Shown: positions 8,413-17,119, numbered from the stretch's first letter. The stretch: DNA of 64,000 bases from JBDTMT01 sp033764095 (GCA_033764095.1 JANRJF010000034.1:1-64000), one strand, 5' to 3'. Program-made: numbers and translations. Notes: generated from the sequence alone by a model not told the origin.

Positions 8413-9186
8413 ATGGCGGTCCATTTCGAGACGCGCGAGCGGGTGGCGATCGTCACCCTCGACCGACCGGAGGTCGCCAATGCGATCGACCGGCCGACGG
8501 CGGAGGCGCTGGCCGACGCGTTCCGCCGCTTCGACGCCGAGGACGCGCTGGCGGTGGCGGTGCTGGTCGGCGCCAACGGCACGTTCTGCGCCGGCGCCGA
8601 TCTCAAGGCGATGCGCGAGCCGGGCGCGCCGCGCGTCACGCGTGTCGCGCCGGACGGCGACGGGCCGGTCGGCCCGACCCGCATGCTGCTGCGCAAGCCG
8701 GTGATCGCGGCGGTCGAGGGACACGCCGTCGCCGGCGGCCTGGAGGTGGCGGCATGGTGCGACCTGCGCGTCGCCGCCGAGGACGCGGTGTTCGGCGTCT
8801 TCTGCCGGCGCTGGGGCATCCCGCTGATGGACGGCGGCACCATCCGCCTGGCGCGCCTCATCGGCCACAGTCACGCGCTCGACCTGATCCTCACCGGGCG
8901 CGGCGTCAGCGGCGAGGAAGCCCTGCGCATGGGGCTCGCCAACCGCCTGGTGCCGAAGGGCGAGGCGCTCGCCGCGGCGATCGCGCTGGCGACCGAGATC
9001 GCCGCGCGCCCACAGGGCGCCCTGCGCACCGATCGCTTGTCCTCCTACGAGCAATGGTCGCTGGCACTGCCCGCCGCGCTGCTGCGCGAGTACGAGTACG
9101 GGGTCGAGGCGATGCAGGCCGGCGAGATCGGCGCCGGCCTGGAGCGCTACGCATCGGGGCGCTGGCGCTCGGGCGACCTGACGTAG
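8413..9186 (+). CDS. Enoyl-CoA hydratase/isomerase (crotonase) family protein
   Basis: 257 residues with a strong AGGAGG site. The oxyanion hole elements are present: GTFCAGADLKAM (about 57-68) and HAVAGGLEVAAWCD (104-117). The first catalytic Glu of classical hydratases is kept as E111 in GGLE. The position of the second Glu (E164 in rat hydratase) falls on Cys131 in FGVFCRRWG, a variant seen in a crotonase subgroup. It may therefore not be a standard beta-oxidation hydratase. It follows tetR by 14 bp, so the regulator, the divergent Rieske oxygenase and this gene may form one pathway unit. Confidence 0.88.
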   Translation: MAVHFETRERVAIVTLDRPEVANAIDRPTAEALADAFRRFDAEDALAVAVLVGANGTFCAGADLKAMREPGAPRVTRVAPDGDGPVGPTRMLLRKPVIAAVEGHAVAGGLEVAAWCDLRVAAEDAVFGVFCRRWGIPLMDGGTIRLARLIGHSHALDLILTGRGVSGEEALRMGLANRLVPKGEALAAAIALATEIAARPQGALRTDRLSSYEQWSLALPAALLREYEYGVEAMQAGEIGAGLERYASGRWRSGDLT

Positions 9187-9195
9187 TCGCGCTTC

Positions 9196-9269
9196 AACCA
9201 CAACGGCACACCGACACAACGGGCCACAACGACCGTCGTGATTCGTTGTGTCGTGGTGCCGTTGTGGTG
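9196..9269. repeat. Tandem-unit hairpin array, family C (CGACACAA unit), copy 1
   Basis: Left arm 9196-9221 (ACCACAACGGCAC...) is nearly the reverse complement of right arm 9245-9269 (...GTGCCGTTGTGGT). The arms consist of a roughly 8 bp unit ending in ACAACG. It sits between convergent genes, so it could serve as a bidirectional terminator. A second copy with the same unit is at 57454. Confidence 0.85.
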
Positions 9270-9277
9270 AAGGACGA

Positions 9278-10426
9278 CTAGGCCAGACCCAGGCGCTTGG
9301 CGATGATCACCTTCATGATCTCGTTGGTACCGGCGTAGATCGACTGCACGGCTGCGTCGGCGTAGTCGGTGGCGATCGGGTACTCGCGCATGAAGCCGTA
9401 GCCGCCGTGCAGTTGCAGGCACTCGCTGGTCAGGCGCTTCTGCAGATCGGTGGTCCACCACTTCGCCATGCTCACCTCGCTGACGATCTCCTCGCCGCGT
9501 ACGTGGGCGGCGAGCAGCTTGTCGACGAAGGCCTGGCCGATCTCGACCTGGGTGGCGAGCTCGACCAGCGTGAACGGGGTGTTCTGGAAGGCGGCGATCG
9601 GCTGTCCGAAGGCACGCCGCTCCTTGGCGTAGGCGATGGTGTCGTCCAGCGCGCGGCGGCAGGAGGCGATCGAGGCGATGGCGATGGTGAGGCGCTCCTG
9701 CTGCAGCTTCTCCATCAGCATGCGGAAGCCGTCGCCCTCGCGGCCGAGCAGGTTGTCCAGCGGGACACGGCAGTCCTCGAAGGCCAGTTCGCTGGTGTCC
9801 TGGCCGCGCAGGCCGAGCTTGTCGAGCTTGCGGCCGCGCACGAAGCCGGGGGTATCGGCCTCGACCAGAATCAGGCTGACCCCCTTGTGCGGCGGCTTGG
9901 CGTCGGGATCGGTCTTGCAGACGACGACGAACAGGTCGCCGATCTGGCCGTTGGAGATGAACGTCTTGGCGCCGTTGAGCACGTAGTGGTCGCCGTCGCG
10001 GCGGGCGCGCGTCTGCACGTTGGCGAGGTCGGAGCCGGTGCCGGGCTCGGTCATCGCGATGCCGAGCAGGATCTCGCCGCTGATCGCGCCCGGCAGATAG
10101 CGCTGCTTCTGCGCCTCGCTGCCGTAGGTGACCAGGTACGGCATCACGATGTCGGAGTGCAGCGAGACCATGATGGCGTGCGCGCGCAGGTCGGCGAGCT
10201 CCTCCATGATGATCGCGTCGTAGAGGAAATCGGCACCCGAGCCGCCGTACTCGGCCGGCTGGTTGGCGCCCAGGTAGCCGGCCTCGCCCAGCTTGCGCCA
10301 GGTCTCGCGGTCGCTCATGCCGCGCTCGTTCCACTCGGCGACGCGCGGCGCGATCTCGCGCTCGGCGAACTTGCGGAACTGGTCGCGGAACAGCTGGTGG
10401 TCGGCGGAGAAGATATCGCGCTTCAT
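9278..10426 (-). CDS. Acyl-CoA dehydrogenase
   Basis: FAD-dependent acyl-CoA dehydrogenase, 382 residues, full length. Visible family signatures: IAMTEPGTGSDLANV (substrate/FAD loop), VLNGAKTFISNG, QLHGGYGFMREYPI and the C-terminal catalytic-loop segment IYAGTNEIMKVIIAKRLG with the likely catalytic Glu. It removes electrons from acyl-CoA in the cytoplasm and passes them to electron-transfer flavoprotein. It is flanked by hairpin arrays on both sides, so it is probably a monocistronic unit. Chain-length specificity cannot be read. Confidence 0.95.
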   Translation of the reverse strand: MKRDIFSADHQLFRDQFRKFAEREIAPRVAEWNERGMSDRETWRKLGEAGYLGANQPAEYGGSGADFLYDAIIMEELADLRAHAIMVSLHSDIVMPYLVTYGSEAQKQRYLPGAISGEILLGIAMTEPGTGSDLANVQTRARRDGDHYVLNGAKTFISNGQIGDLFVVVCKTDPDAKPPHKGVSLILVEADTPGFVRGRKLDKLGLRGQDTSELAFEDCRVPLDNLLGREGDGFRMLMEKLQQERLTIAIASIASCRRALDDTIAYAKERRAFGQPIAAFQNTPFTLVELATQVEIGQAFVDKLLAAHVRGEEIVSEVSMAKWWTTDLQKRLTSECLQLHGGYGFMREYPIATDYADAAVQSIYAGTNEIMKVIIAKRLGLA

Positions 10427-10462
10427 GGCGCAACCGCCTAGCGCGGATCGCGCAGCAGGAGA

Positions 10463-10540
10463 ATCAGGGGGTTGGGGGCTAGGGGTTCGGGGTTGGGGAT
10501 TTCTTCCCTGACCCCCAACCCCTTAACCCCTCACCACCCC
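10463..10540. repeat. Tandem-unit hairpin array, family G (GGGGTT unit)
   Basis: Left side: a G-rich run of about 7 bp units (GGGGGTT, GGGGGCTA, GGGGTTC, GGGGTT), 10463-10500. Right side 10505-10540: CCCTGACCCCCAACCCC, TTAACCCCT. The halves are inverted and imperfect. It lies between two minus-strand genes. Confidence 0.75.
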
Positions 10541-10557
10541 GTCTCAGCCCCGTTCCC

Positions 10558-11865
10558 TCACGGTGACTTCGCTTTGAACGTGCCGCCGCTGTTCTTCTTC
10601 GGCGTGTTGAACTGGGCGGTGAAGCAGGTGCTGGTCGAGCTGTTGACCAGCTGGGCGACCACCGGGGTGGGAATCGGCACCACGATGTCCGGCAGGTTGG
10701 CGCCCTTCGCCTTGAGCAGCGCCTTGCTGGTGTTGGCGGCGCTGGCCTTGAGGATGATCTTGCGCGCGCCGTCCTCGGTGCCGGCGCTGTTCTTGTACTT
10801 GTAGCCCTTGTTGGCGCCGAGCACGCTCCAGCCGCTGCCGCCCGGCACCGTCACATCGGCGATCTCCGCCGCGGTCGTCCCGGCATACGCGTAGAGGCAG
10901 AGGGTGTAGGCGGTGGCGGTACCGGTCGGCACGCCGAGCTGCGCGAAGCTGGTCGGCTGGCCCTTCACCCACTTCCACACCAGCTTGTCCTTCGCGTCGG
11001 TTGCGTTGTCCTTGTAGATCAGCACGCTCTTCTGCGCCGTCTTGCAGCCGACGCGCGGCGCGTCGCTGTTCACGCAACCGAGGGTCGGGCTGCAGGTGTC
11101 CTGCGAGCAGACGTCGCTGTCATCGCAGTCGAGCGGCGCACCGGGATCGCAGCCGCCGCTGCCGTCGCAGGTCTCGTCGCCGTTGCACAGATTGCCGTCC
11201 GCGCACGGGCTGCCCGGCGACTCGAACTGGCAGGTCGAATCGCAGCAGTCGCCGTTGGCGGTGTTGTTGTCGTCGCAATCCTCGTTGGCAGCCAGCGTGC
11301 CGTCGCCGCAGACGCTGTAGAAGACGGTGATCGACATCGCGTCCACCTGCGCCAGCGCGCCGCTGATGCTGTCCTTGGCGGAGATCGCCACACCGAAGCC
11401 GGCGCCGTTGATGTCGGCGGCCGTCCAGCTCTCGCCCCACAGGTCGCTGGCGCCGCCATAGGTGGCGACGGCGTCGGCCCCCGGCCAGTTGCCGCCGAGC
11501 GAGCGGTCGGTCGCGCCGATCACGCCGCCCTTGATGATGCGCACGGCATTGTCGGTGGCGATGCCGCCGATCGCCCGCCGCTCGATGTCGGCGCGGATAC
11601 CGAGCACGACCGCGCTCGGCGGCAGCGCGAACCCGAACCCGGTCGCCGCCAGGTAGTGCGACGGCGTCCCCATCCCGACGGCGGCAAAGGCATAGAGATC
11701 GTCACTCGCGGTCGCCTGCGCGGTCGCGCCCCAGGGCTGCGTGCCGGTGCTGGCATTGTCCACGATGCTGGCCGGCGCATTCGGCCCGGCCGACTGGGCC
11801 GCTGCTGCGCCAGCGCAGCCCACGGCGATCATCAGCGCACTCAGGCTGCGCGCGAGCTTGCTCAT
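10558..11865 (-). CDS. Secreted protein with Cys-rich CGDG module and a C-terminal domain shared with the 37711-42903 protein
   Basis: 435 residues from the ATG at 11865 (RBS GGGGGGAT; the frame continues upstream without support). Signal peptide 1-24. Residues 25-185 form a beta-rich region that starts like proteins with an N-terminal exported sandwich. Residues 186-275 are a Cys-rich module beginning CGDGTLAANEDCDDNN, typical of the DUF4215/'Myxococcus cysteine-rich' type. Residues 278-435 form a Lys-rich C-terminal domain (DKLVWKWVKG, AYTLCLYAYAG, GWSVLGANKGYKYKN, PVVAQLVNSSTSTCF) that is clearly related to the end of the giant thrombospondin-type protein in this window. No C-terminal sorting tail. 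Function unknown; probably cell-surface or matrix-associated. Confidence 0.8.
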   Translation of the reverse strand: MSKLARSLSALMIAVGCAGAAAAQSAGPNAPASIVDNASTGTQPWGATAQATASDDLYAFAAVGMGTPSHYLAATGFGFALPPSAVVLGIRADIERRAIGGIATDNAVRIIKGGVIGATDRSLGGNWPGADAVATYGGASDLWGESWTAADINGAGFGVAISAKDSISGALAQVDAMSITVFYSVCGDGTLAANEDCDDNNTANGDCCDSTCQFESPGSPCADGNLCNGDETCDGSGGCDPGAPLDCDDSDVCSQDTCSPTLGCVNSDAPRVGCKTAQKSVLIYKDNATDAKDKLVWKWVKGQPTSFAQLGVPTGTATAYTLCLYAYAGTTAAEIADVTVPGGSGWSVLGANKGYKYKNSAGTEDGARKIILKASAANTSKALLKAKGANLPDIVVPIPTPVVAQLVNSSTSTCFTAQFNTPKKNSGGTFKAKSP

Positions 11866-11982
11866 CGAGATCCCCCCTCGTTGCAAGCGGACGTTGATAG
11901 GCGGAACGGTTCGCTTCGACCTATGCACCAGGTGTCAGCGAGTGCGCAAGGGAGAAGAACACCACTGACGCGGCGCTCTTCG

Positions 11983-12101
11983 CTTATGGCCCATGGCTTA
12001 TGGCCTATAGCCGGAACACCCAACGTTCTGCCGCGAAGGTCGAACGCCGCGGGCTGCCTCAAAGCTCGGCCCGCCGCTACGAACCATAGCCCATAGGCCA
12101 T
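11983..12101. repeat. Tandem-unit hairpin array, family H (TTATGGCC unit)
   Basis: Left arm 11983-12010 consists of repeats of TATGGCC/CATGGC; right arm 12084-12101 reads CCATAGCCCATAGGCCAT, roughly its reverse complement. The loop is about 70 bp. It occupies most of the 263 bp gap between two minus-strand genes; nothing else coding is seen there. Confidence 0.75.
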
Positions 12102-12128
12102 CAGCCGTGGGCGCGAGCGGCGCGGCGC

Positions 12129-13181
12129 TCAAGCGCCGCGCAGGCGCGGCAGCACATAGCGGCCGACATGGTCGCACTCTGCTGCATGCGGGTAGCCGGA
12201 CAGGATGAAGCTCTCGATGCCGAGGTCGATGTAGGCGCGCAGCTTGGCGACCACCTGATCGGGGTCGCCGACCAGGGCGGCGCCGCAGCCGGAGCGGGCG
12301 CGGCCGATGCCGGTCCACAGCTGGTCCTCGACGAACCCCTCGTCGTCGGCGGCGTCGCGCATCTCGGCCTGGCGGCGCACGCCGACCGAGGCGTGATCGA
12401 GCGACTGTTGGCGGATCGCCGTGCCGGTGGCGTCGTCGAGGCGGCTCACCAGGCGGCGGGCGTAGGCGCGCGCCTCGGCTTCGGTCTCGCGCACGATCAT
12501 GTGGACGCGATAGCCGAAGCGCAGCCGCCGGCCGGCGCGCGCGGCGCGGCCGCGCATGTCGTCGAGCAGCGTGCGCAGCGCCGGCAGCGGCTCCGGCCAC
12601 ATCAGGAAGACGTCGGCCTCCTCGGCCGCGACGCGGCGCGCATCCTCGGAGAGGCCGCCGAAGTAGAACTGCGGCGCGCGGCCGCCGCGCAGCCGCGCCG
12701 CCGGTGGATCCAGGGTCAGGTCGTAGAACTCGCCGCGGTAGCGCAGCGCGTCGCCGGCGAGCAGCGCGCGCAGGATCTGCATGCACTCGCGGGTGCGCTG
12801 GTAGCGCGGCGCCGCGGGCAGCGGCGCGCCGGGCAGGTCGCTGGAGATGATGTTGATCGTCAGCCGCCCGTCGAGCAGCTGGTCGAGGGTCGCCAGCTGG
12901 CGCGCCAACTGTGGCGGGAACATCTCGCCGCAGCGCACCGCCACCAGCAGGCGCAGGCGCGTGGTCAGCGGCGCCACCGCGCTGGCGAAGGCGACGCTGT
13001 CGATGCCGAGCGCGTAGCCGGAGGGACAGAGGATGTTGTCGAAGCCGTTCGCCTCCGCCTTCAGGACGATGTCGCGGCAGTGCGGAAACGCGCTGCGCAG
13101 CGCCGCATCCGGCACGCCGAGAAACTCGTAGTCGTCGTCGCACAGCGGCGCGAACCAGCTCACTTCGACGCGGGACGTCAT
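12129..13181 (-). CDS. LLM-class flavin-dependent monooxygenase (SsuD-like)
   Basis: Bacterial luciferase-like/alkanesulfonate monooxygenase family protein, 350 residues. Typical elements: EVSWFAPLCDD at the N-terminus, a CPSGYALGIDSVAFASAVA strand-turn, LDQLLDGRLTINIISSD, PQFYFGGLSEDARRVAAEEADVFLMW, and a C-terminal LVGDPDQVVAKLRAYIDLGIESFILSGYPH. Such enzymes use FMNH2 from a separate reductase to oxygenate sulfonates or other compounds. No reductase or sulfonate transporter gene is adjacent, so the substrate is open. It is flanked by hairpin arrays on both sides. Confidence 0.9.
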   Translation of the reverse strand: MTSRVEVSWFAPLCDDDYEFLGVPDAALRSAFPHCRDIVLKAEANGFDNILCPSGYALGIDSVAFASAVAPLTTRLRLLVAVRCGEMFPPQLARQLATLDQLLDGRLTINIISSDLPGAPLPAAPRYQRTRECMQILRALLAGDALRYRGEFYDLTLDPPAARLRGGRAPQFYFGGLSEDARRVAAEEADVFLMWPEPLPALRTLLDDMRGRAARAGRRLRFGYRVHMIVRETEAEARAYARRLVSRLDDATGTAIRQQSLDHASVGVRRQAEMRDAADDEGFVEDQLWTGIGRARSGCGAALVGDPDQVVAKLRAYIDLGIESFILSGYPHAAECDHVGRYVLPRLRGA

Positions 13182-13190
13182 GGCCGGGAA

Positions 13191-13293
13191 TCACCACAGA
13201 TGAACACAGAGAACCACAGAGGACACGGAGGTGTCGGCGCGAATGCGAAGCCTCCGTGTTCTCCGTGGTTCTCTGTGTTCATCTGTGGTGATT
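13191..13293. repeat. Tandem-unit hairpin array, family B, copy with 41 bp near-perfect arms
   Basis: Left arm 13191-13231 (ACCACAGATGAACACAGAGA...) and right arm 13251-13293 (...TCTGTGTTCATCTGTGGT) are almost perfectly complementary. The 19 bp loop is TGTCGGCGCGAATGCGAAG. The arms are 9-10 bp CACAGAG-type units. It separates two minus-strand genes. Confidence 0.92.
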
Positions 13294-13298
13294 TCTCG

Positions 13299-14216
13299 TC
13301 ACGGAAGGCGCTCGCCCAGCGACGTGCTGACGATCGCGTACCAGTCGGCGCGCGTCAGCTCGACCTTGAACGCGTCGGCGGCGTCGGCGATGCGCTCGAC
13401 GCGCTGGGTGCCGAGGATCGGGATGATGCCGGCGGGATGGACGAGCAGGAAGGCGAGGACGACGGCGGTGCGCGACACGCCCTGGCGCGTCGCGAAGCTG
13501 TCGAGCAGCTCGATCAGCTCCGCCAGACGCGCGCCGTGCGGCTCGCGCCGCGCCGCGTCGGCGCCGAGGCCGAGGCGCCCACCGGCGAGCGGGCTCCAGG
13601 CGAGCGGCGTGATGTGCTCGCGCAGACATTGGTCGAGCACGCCGTCGCGCAGCGGATCGAGCACCCAAGGGCTGAGCTCGGGCTGCTGGGTGGCGATCGG
13701 ACAGGGCAGGAAGCGCTGCAACGCATCGACCTGCGACGGGCGGAAGTTGGAGACGCCGACGGCGCGGATCTTGCCGTCGCGGTGCAGCGCATCGAGCTCC
13801 GCCGCCAGCGGCTCGGGATCCATCAACCAGTCGGGGCGGTGGAGCTGGTAGAGGTCGATGACCTCGACGCGCAGCCGGCGCAGCGAGGCTTCGCAGGCAG
13901 CGCGGACGTGCGCCGGGCTGGAGTCGTAGGGTACGCCCGGCACGATGCCGCCCTTGCTGGCGATCAGCATGCGGTCGCGCAGCCCGGGCGCCTCGGCGAG
14001 CGCGTCGCCGAAGAGCCGTTCGGCGGCGCCGTCGCCGCCGTAGATGTCGGCATGGTCGAACAGCGTGACGCCGAGCCCCAACGCCGCGTCAATCTTGGCG
14101 CGCGCCTCGCGCAGCGACGCGCCGGCAAAACGCCAGCAGCCGTAGGCGAGCGGAAAGGCGCGCAGTTGCGTGCGCCCGAGCGGACGAGGCGCCGCGCCGG
14201 GGCGCAGTCCGCTCAC
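13299..14216 (-). CDS. Aldo/keto reductase
   Basis: NAD(P)H-dependent aldo/keto reductase, 305 residues, closest in layout to YdhF-type enzymes. The catalytic tetrad is visible: D54 and Y59 in FDHADIYGG, K88 in IASKGG, and H126 in LYQLHRPDW. The C-terminal cofactor-binding region (GIIPILGTQRVERIADA) is also present. The start is a GTG at 14216 that overlaps the stop of the upstream small gene (GTGA), indicating translational coupling. Substrate unknown. Confidence 0.92.
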   Translation of the reverse strand: MSGLRPGAAPRPLGRTQLRAFPLAYGCWRFAGASLREARAKIDAALGLGVTLFDHADIYGGDGAAERLFGDALAEAPGLRDRMLIASKGGIVPGVPYDSSPAHVRAACEASLRRLRVEVIDLYQLHRPDWLMDPEPLAAELDALHRDGKIRAVGVSNFRPSQVDALQRFLPCPIATQQPELSPWVLDPLRDGVLDQCLREHITPLAWSPLAGGRLGLGADAARREPHGARLAELIELLDSFATRQGVSRTAVVLAFLLVHPAGIIPILGTQRVERIADAADAFKVELTRADWYAIVSTSLGERLP

Positions 14217-14503
14217 GCGCGCGTACGCCGGCGCACGACCTTCTTGCGCTTCGGCGCGGTGGCGCGCTTGGCGGGCTTCTTCGCCGCCGCCGGCTTGCCT
14301 TCCAACGACACGCGCACCTCGCGGACGTACTGCTCGACCTGCTTGGCGATGTCGGCGGCGCCCTTGCGCAGCTGGCCGCTGACCGCCTCCAGGTTCTTCG
14401 GCGCCGCCGCGGCGCGCTTGCGGATGTCGTTGCGCAACTGACGCGCCGACTTCTCGACGTCCTTGATCAGGCTGGCGATGCGCTCACGCGGTCCTGCGGC
14501 CAT
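14213..14503 (-). CDS. Small basic protein with histone H1-like C-terminal tail
   Basis: 96 residues from the ATG at 14503 (AGGAGG site). The N-terminal two thirds are predicted helical (SLIKDVEKSARQLRNDIRKR, GAADIAKQVEQYVREVRV). The last 27 residues are a Lys/Ala/Arg-rich tail (KPAAAKKPAKRATAPKRK, then VVRRRTRA) like bacterial histone H1-like and nucleoid proteins. This suggests nucleic-acid binding or, given the phasin-like helices, granule association. It overlaps the aldo/keto reductase start by four bases, so the two are made from one message. No defined family is recognised. Confidence 0.75.
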   Translation of the reverse strand: MAAGPRERIASLIKDVEKSARQLRNDIRKRAAAAPKNLEAVSGQLRKGAADIAKQVEQYVREVRVSLEGKPAAAKKPAKRATAPKRKKVVRRRTRA

Positions 14504-14570
14504 GGCGTCCTCCTGCAGCGGGTGGTGCCGCGCTTCCACCACGTCACAGGCAAGCGGTCAAGAAGAACTC

Positions 14571-14666
14571 GCCACAGATGAACACAGAGAACCGCGGAAC
14601 ACACGGAGGTGTCAGTTCAAACGCGAAGCCTCCGTGCCCTCCGTGGTGCTCTGTGTTTTCTGTGGA
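14571..14666. repeat. Tandem-unit hairpin array, family B, sister of the 13191 copy
   Basis: Left arm 14572-14609 (CCACAGATGAACACAGAGAA...) and right arm 14629-14665 (...CTCTGTGTTTTCTGTGG). The loop TGTCAGTTCAAACGCGAAG resembles the loop of the 13191 element, so the two are copies of the same element, 1.4 kb apart. Confidence 0.9.
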
Positions 14667-14673
14667 AGGACGT

Positions 14674-17013
14674 TCAGCCCATGATGGTCGCGACGGTGAC
14701 GCCGGCACCGCCTTCGCCGGGCTCGCCGCCGCGGTAGCCGGCGCAGTAGGGCGAGGTGGCGAGGTAGTCCTGCACGGCGCGGCGCAGCGCGCCGCTGCCG
14801 ACGCCGTGCACGATGCGCACGTGCTCCTCGCCGGCGAGCACGGCGCGGTCGAGGAAGCTGGCGAGGCGTTGCACCGCTTCCGGCGCGCGCAGGCCGATGA
14901 GGCTGAGCTCGCCGGTGCCGCCGCTCGATTCCACCGGCGCGCTCACCACCTGCGCACGCGGCGGCGCGGCGGCGCCGACGCGGCGCAACTGCGCCGCCGG
15001 CACCTCGAAGCGCAGCGCGCCGCGCTGGATCCAGGCGCGCGCCCCGTCGAGCTCGAGCAGCTCGCCCTGGATGCCGCGCTCCGCCACCTCGACGGTGTCG
15101 CCAATCTGCACGCGACCCGGCAGCGTCGGCACCGCCGGCGCCGCCGCCGGCCCGGCGTCGGCGGTCTCGCGCGCCGCGATCGCCGCTTCCTGCTCGCGCG
15201 TGAAGCGGGCGAAGGCGGCGCGCTGGTCGGCGCGCAGGGCGTCGAGCCTGGCGCGGCCCTCGTCCTTCAACTGGCGGACGAAGGCGCGCGCGCTGCGCAG
15301 CTCCTCCTGCCAGGCGCTGCGGCGCCGCTCGCGCAGCTCGCCGGCGAGACGCTCCGCCTCGCCGCGCTCGGCCGCCGCGGTGCGCGCGTCGGCCGCCGCG
15401 GCGTCGCGCAAAGCCTCCAGCTCCGCTCGGCTGCGCTCGAGGCGTGCGAGCGCCGCGGCCAGCAGGCGCGCATGCTCGGGCTGCGCCGCCGCGGCGGTGG
15501 TGAGGATCGCCTCCGGCAGGCCGAGGCGGCGCGCGATCGGCAGCGCCAGCGAGCGCCCGATCGAATCGTAGGCGAGGCGATAGCGCGGCGTCAGCGTGTC
15601 GACGTCGAAGTCCACCGCCGCCACCGTGCAGCGCGGATCGTCGAGCGCCGCCAGCTTGACCGGCGTGTAGTGCGTCGTGAGCGCCAGGCGCGCGCCGTGC
15701 GCGTCGAACCAGTCGATCAACCCGAGCGCCAGCGCAGCCCCCTCCTCCGGATCCGTGCCGACGCCCGGCTCGTCGAGCAGCACCAGCGCGCCGTACACGC
15801 CGGCGGCGGTGATCGCGCTCAGGTTGGTGACGTGCGCGGAGAAGGTCGAGAGGTTGCGCTCGATGCTCTGCTCGTCGCCGACGTCGGCGTAGACCGCCGC
15901 GACGCACGGCAACTGGGCGCCCTCGGCGGCGGGACTCAGGAGACCGCTCTGCGCCATCAGCGCGCAGAGGCCGAGCGTCTTCAGCGCCACCGTCTTGCCG
16001 CCGGTGTTCGGGCCGGTGACCACCAGCACGCGCCGTTCGGCCGGCAGCAGCAGGTCGATCGGCGTCACCGGCCGGCCGGTGAACAACAGGCCCGGATGAC
16101 GCGCGGCGCGCAGCGCGACGGCGCCGTCGGAGAAGCGCGGCCGCGTGCAGCGGTAGGCGCGCGCGAAGCGCGCCGCGGCGCTGAGCGCGTCGGCCTCGAC
16201 CAGCGCGTCGATGCTGGCGGTGATCGCCTCGTGCTCGGCGCCGACCAGCGCGGTCAGGTCGGTGAGGATGCGCTGCACGATCAGCCCCTCCTCGCGCACC
16301 GCGAGCAGCAGCTGGTTGTTGAGCTCGACGGCGAACAGCGGCTCGACGAAGAGCGTCTCGCCCGACACCGAGCGATCCTGCACGACGCCCGGCAGTTGGC
16401 TGGCGGCGGCGACGCGCACCGGCACGACGAAGCGACTGTTGCGCACGGTGACGTACGAATCGGCCACCACGTCGGCGAGGCCGCGCCGCGCGATCAGCTC
16501 CTCCAGCTTGCGCGTCACCGTGTCGCGCAGGCGACGGATGCTGGCGCGCACCCGCGCCAGCGCATCGCTGGCGGCGTCGAGCACGCCGCCGTCGTCGTCG
16601 AGGGCGCGCTGCAGCGCCGCATGCAGAGCCGGAAAGGCGACCAGCCGGGCCGGCAGATCGCCGAGCGCCGCCGCCTGCGCGGCGTGACGGCGGAAGTAGG
16701 CGCCGACGTCGCGCAGCGCCGCCAGCGTGGTGCGCACCTGCACCAGCGTCGGCCCGTCGAGCACGAAGCCCTCGTGCGCCGCGCTGCGCAGGTGCGGGCG
16801 CACGTCGGCGACCGTCGCCAGCGGCGGCTCGCCATACTGCTCCAGCAGACGGAACATCTGCCAGGCACGCTCCAGCGCCACGTCGGCGATCGCCCGCTCG
16901 GTCACCGGCAGCAGGGCGCGACAGCGCTCCTGGCCGGCCGGCGAGACGGCGAAGTCGGCGACCCGCGCGGTGACGCGGGCGAAATCGAGCGCGGCGAGGT
17001 CGCGCGGACGCAT
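14674..17013 (-). CDS. mutS2: Endonuclease MutS2
   Basis: 779 residues, the normal length for MutS2. Order: MutS core/clamp helices, ATPase with Walker A GPNTGGKT (334-341), a following STFSAHVTNLS segment, Walker B LVLLDEPGVGTDPEEG and THYTPVK. Then a long coiled-coil (about 500-610) and a C-terminal Smr nuclease domain with VRIVHGVGSGALRRAVQDYL. MutS2 acts on recombination intermediates and collided ribosomes rather than on mismatches. The start at 17013 is the first Met before a typical N-terminus (RDLAALDFARVTARVADF). It lies between two hairpin arrays and is transcribed alone. Confidence 0.96.
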   Translation of the reverse strand: MRPRDLAALDFARVTARVADFAVSPAGQERCRALLPVTERAIADVALERAWQMFRLLEQYGEPPLATVADVRPHLRSAAHEGFVLDGPTLVQVRTTLAALRDVGAYFRRHAAQAAALGDLPARLVAFPALHAALQRALDDDGGVLDAASDALARVRASIRRLRDTVTRKLEELIARRGLADVVADSYVTVRNSRFVVPVRVAAASQLPGVVQDRSVSGETLFVEPLFAVELNNQLLLAVREEGLIVQRILTDLTALVGAEHEAITASIDALVEADALSAAARFARAYRCTRPRFSDGAVALRAARHPGLLFTGRPVTPIDLLLPAERRVLVVTGPNTGGKTVALKTLGLCALMAQSGLLSPAAEGAQLPCVAAVYADVGDEQSIERNLSTFSAHVTNLSAITAAGVYGALVLLDEPGVGTDPEEGAALALGLIDWFDAHGARLALTTHYTPVKLAALDDPRCTVAAVDFDVDTLTPRYRLAYDSIGRSLALPIARRLGLPEAILTTAAAAQPEHARLLAAALARLERSRAELEALRDAAAADARTAAAERGEAERLAGELRERRRSAWQEELRSARAFVRQLKDEGRARLDALRADQRAAFARFTREQEAAIAARETADAGPAAAPAVPTLPGRVQIGDTVEVAERGIQGELLELDGARAWIQRGALRFEVPAAQLRRVGAAAPPRAQVVSAPVESSGGTGELSLIGLRAPEAVQRLASFLDRAVLAGEEHVRIVHGVGSGALRRAVQDYLATSPYCAGYRGGEPGEGGAGVTVATIMG

Positions 17014-17028
17014 GCGGGGATCATACCG

Positions 17029-17119
17029 CGATGAGCGATGAGCGACGAGCGATGAGATTCCAAGCCAGTGGATGCCCGCGCCCCCAACACCAGGCCCTCA
17101 TCGCTCGTCGCTCATCGCT
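17029..17119. repeat. Tandem-unit hairpin array, family A (GATGAGC unit), copy 1
   Basis: Left arm 17029-17057 is four 7 bp units (GATGAGC, GATGAGC, GACGAGC, GATGAG). Right arm 17097-17119 is the inverse (CTCATCGCTCGTCGCTCATC). It lies in the divergent gap between mutS2 and the exosortase gene. The same sequence recurs at 19236 and 60577. Confidence 0.93.

Noticed and set aside
14578..17034. 818-residue plus-strand frame opposite mutS2
   Set aside because: Shadow; mutS2 has all its motifs on the minus strand. The start of this frame is only the hairpin array.
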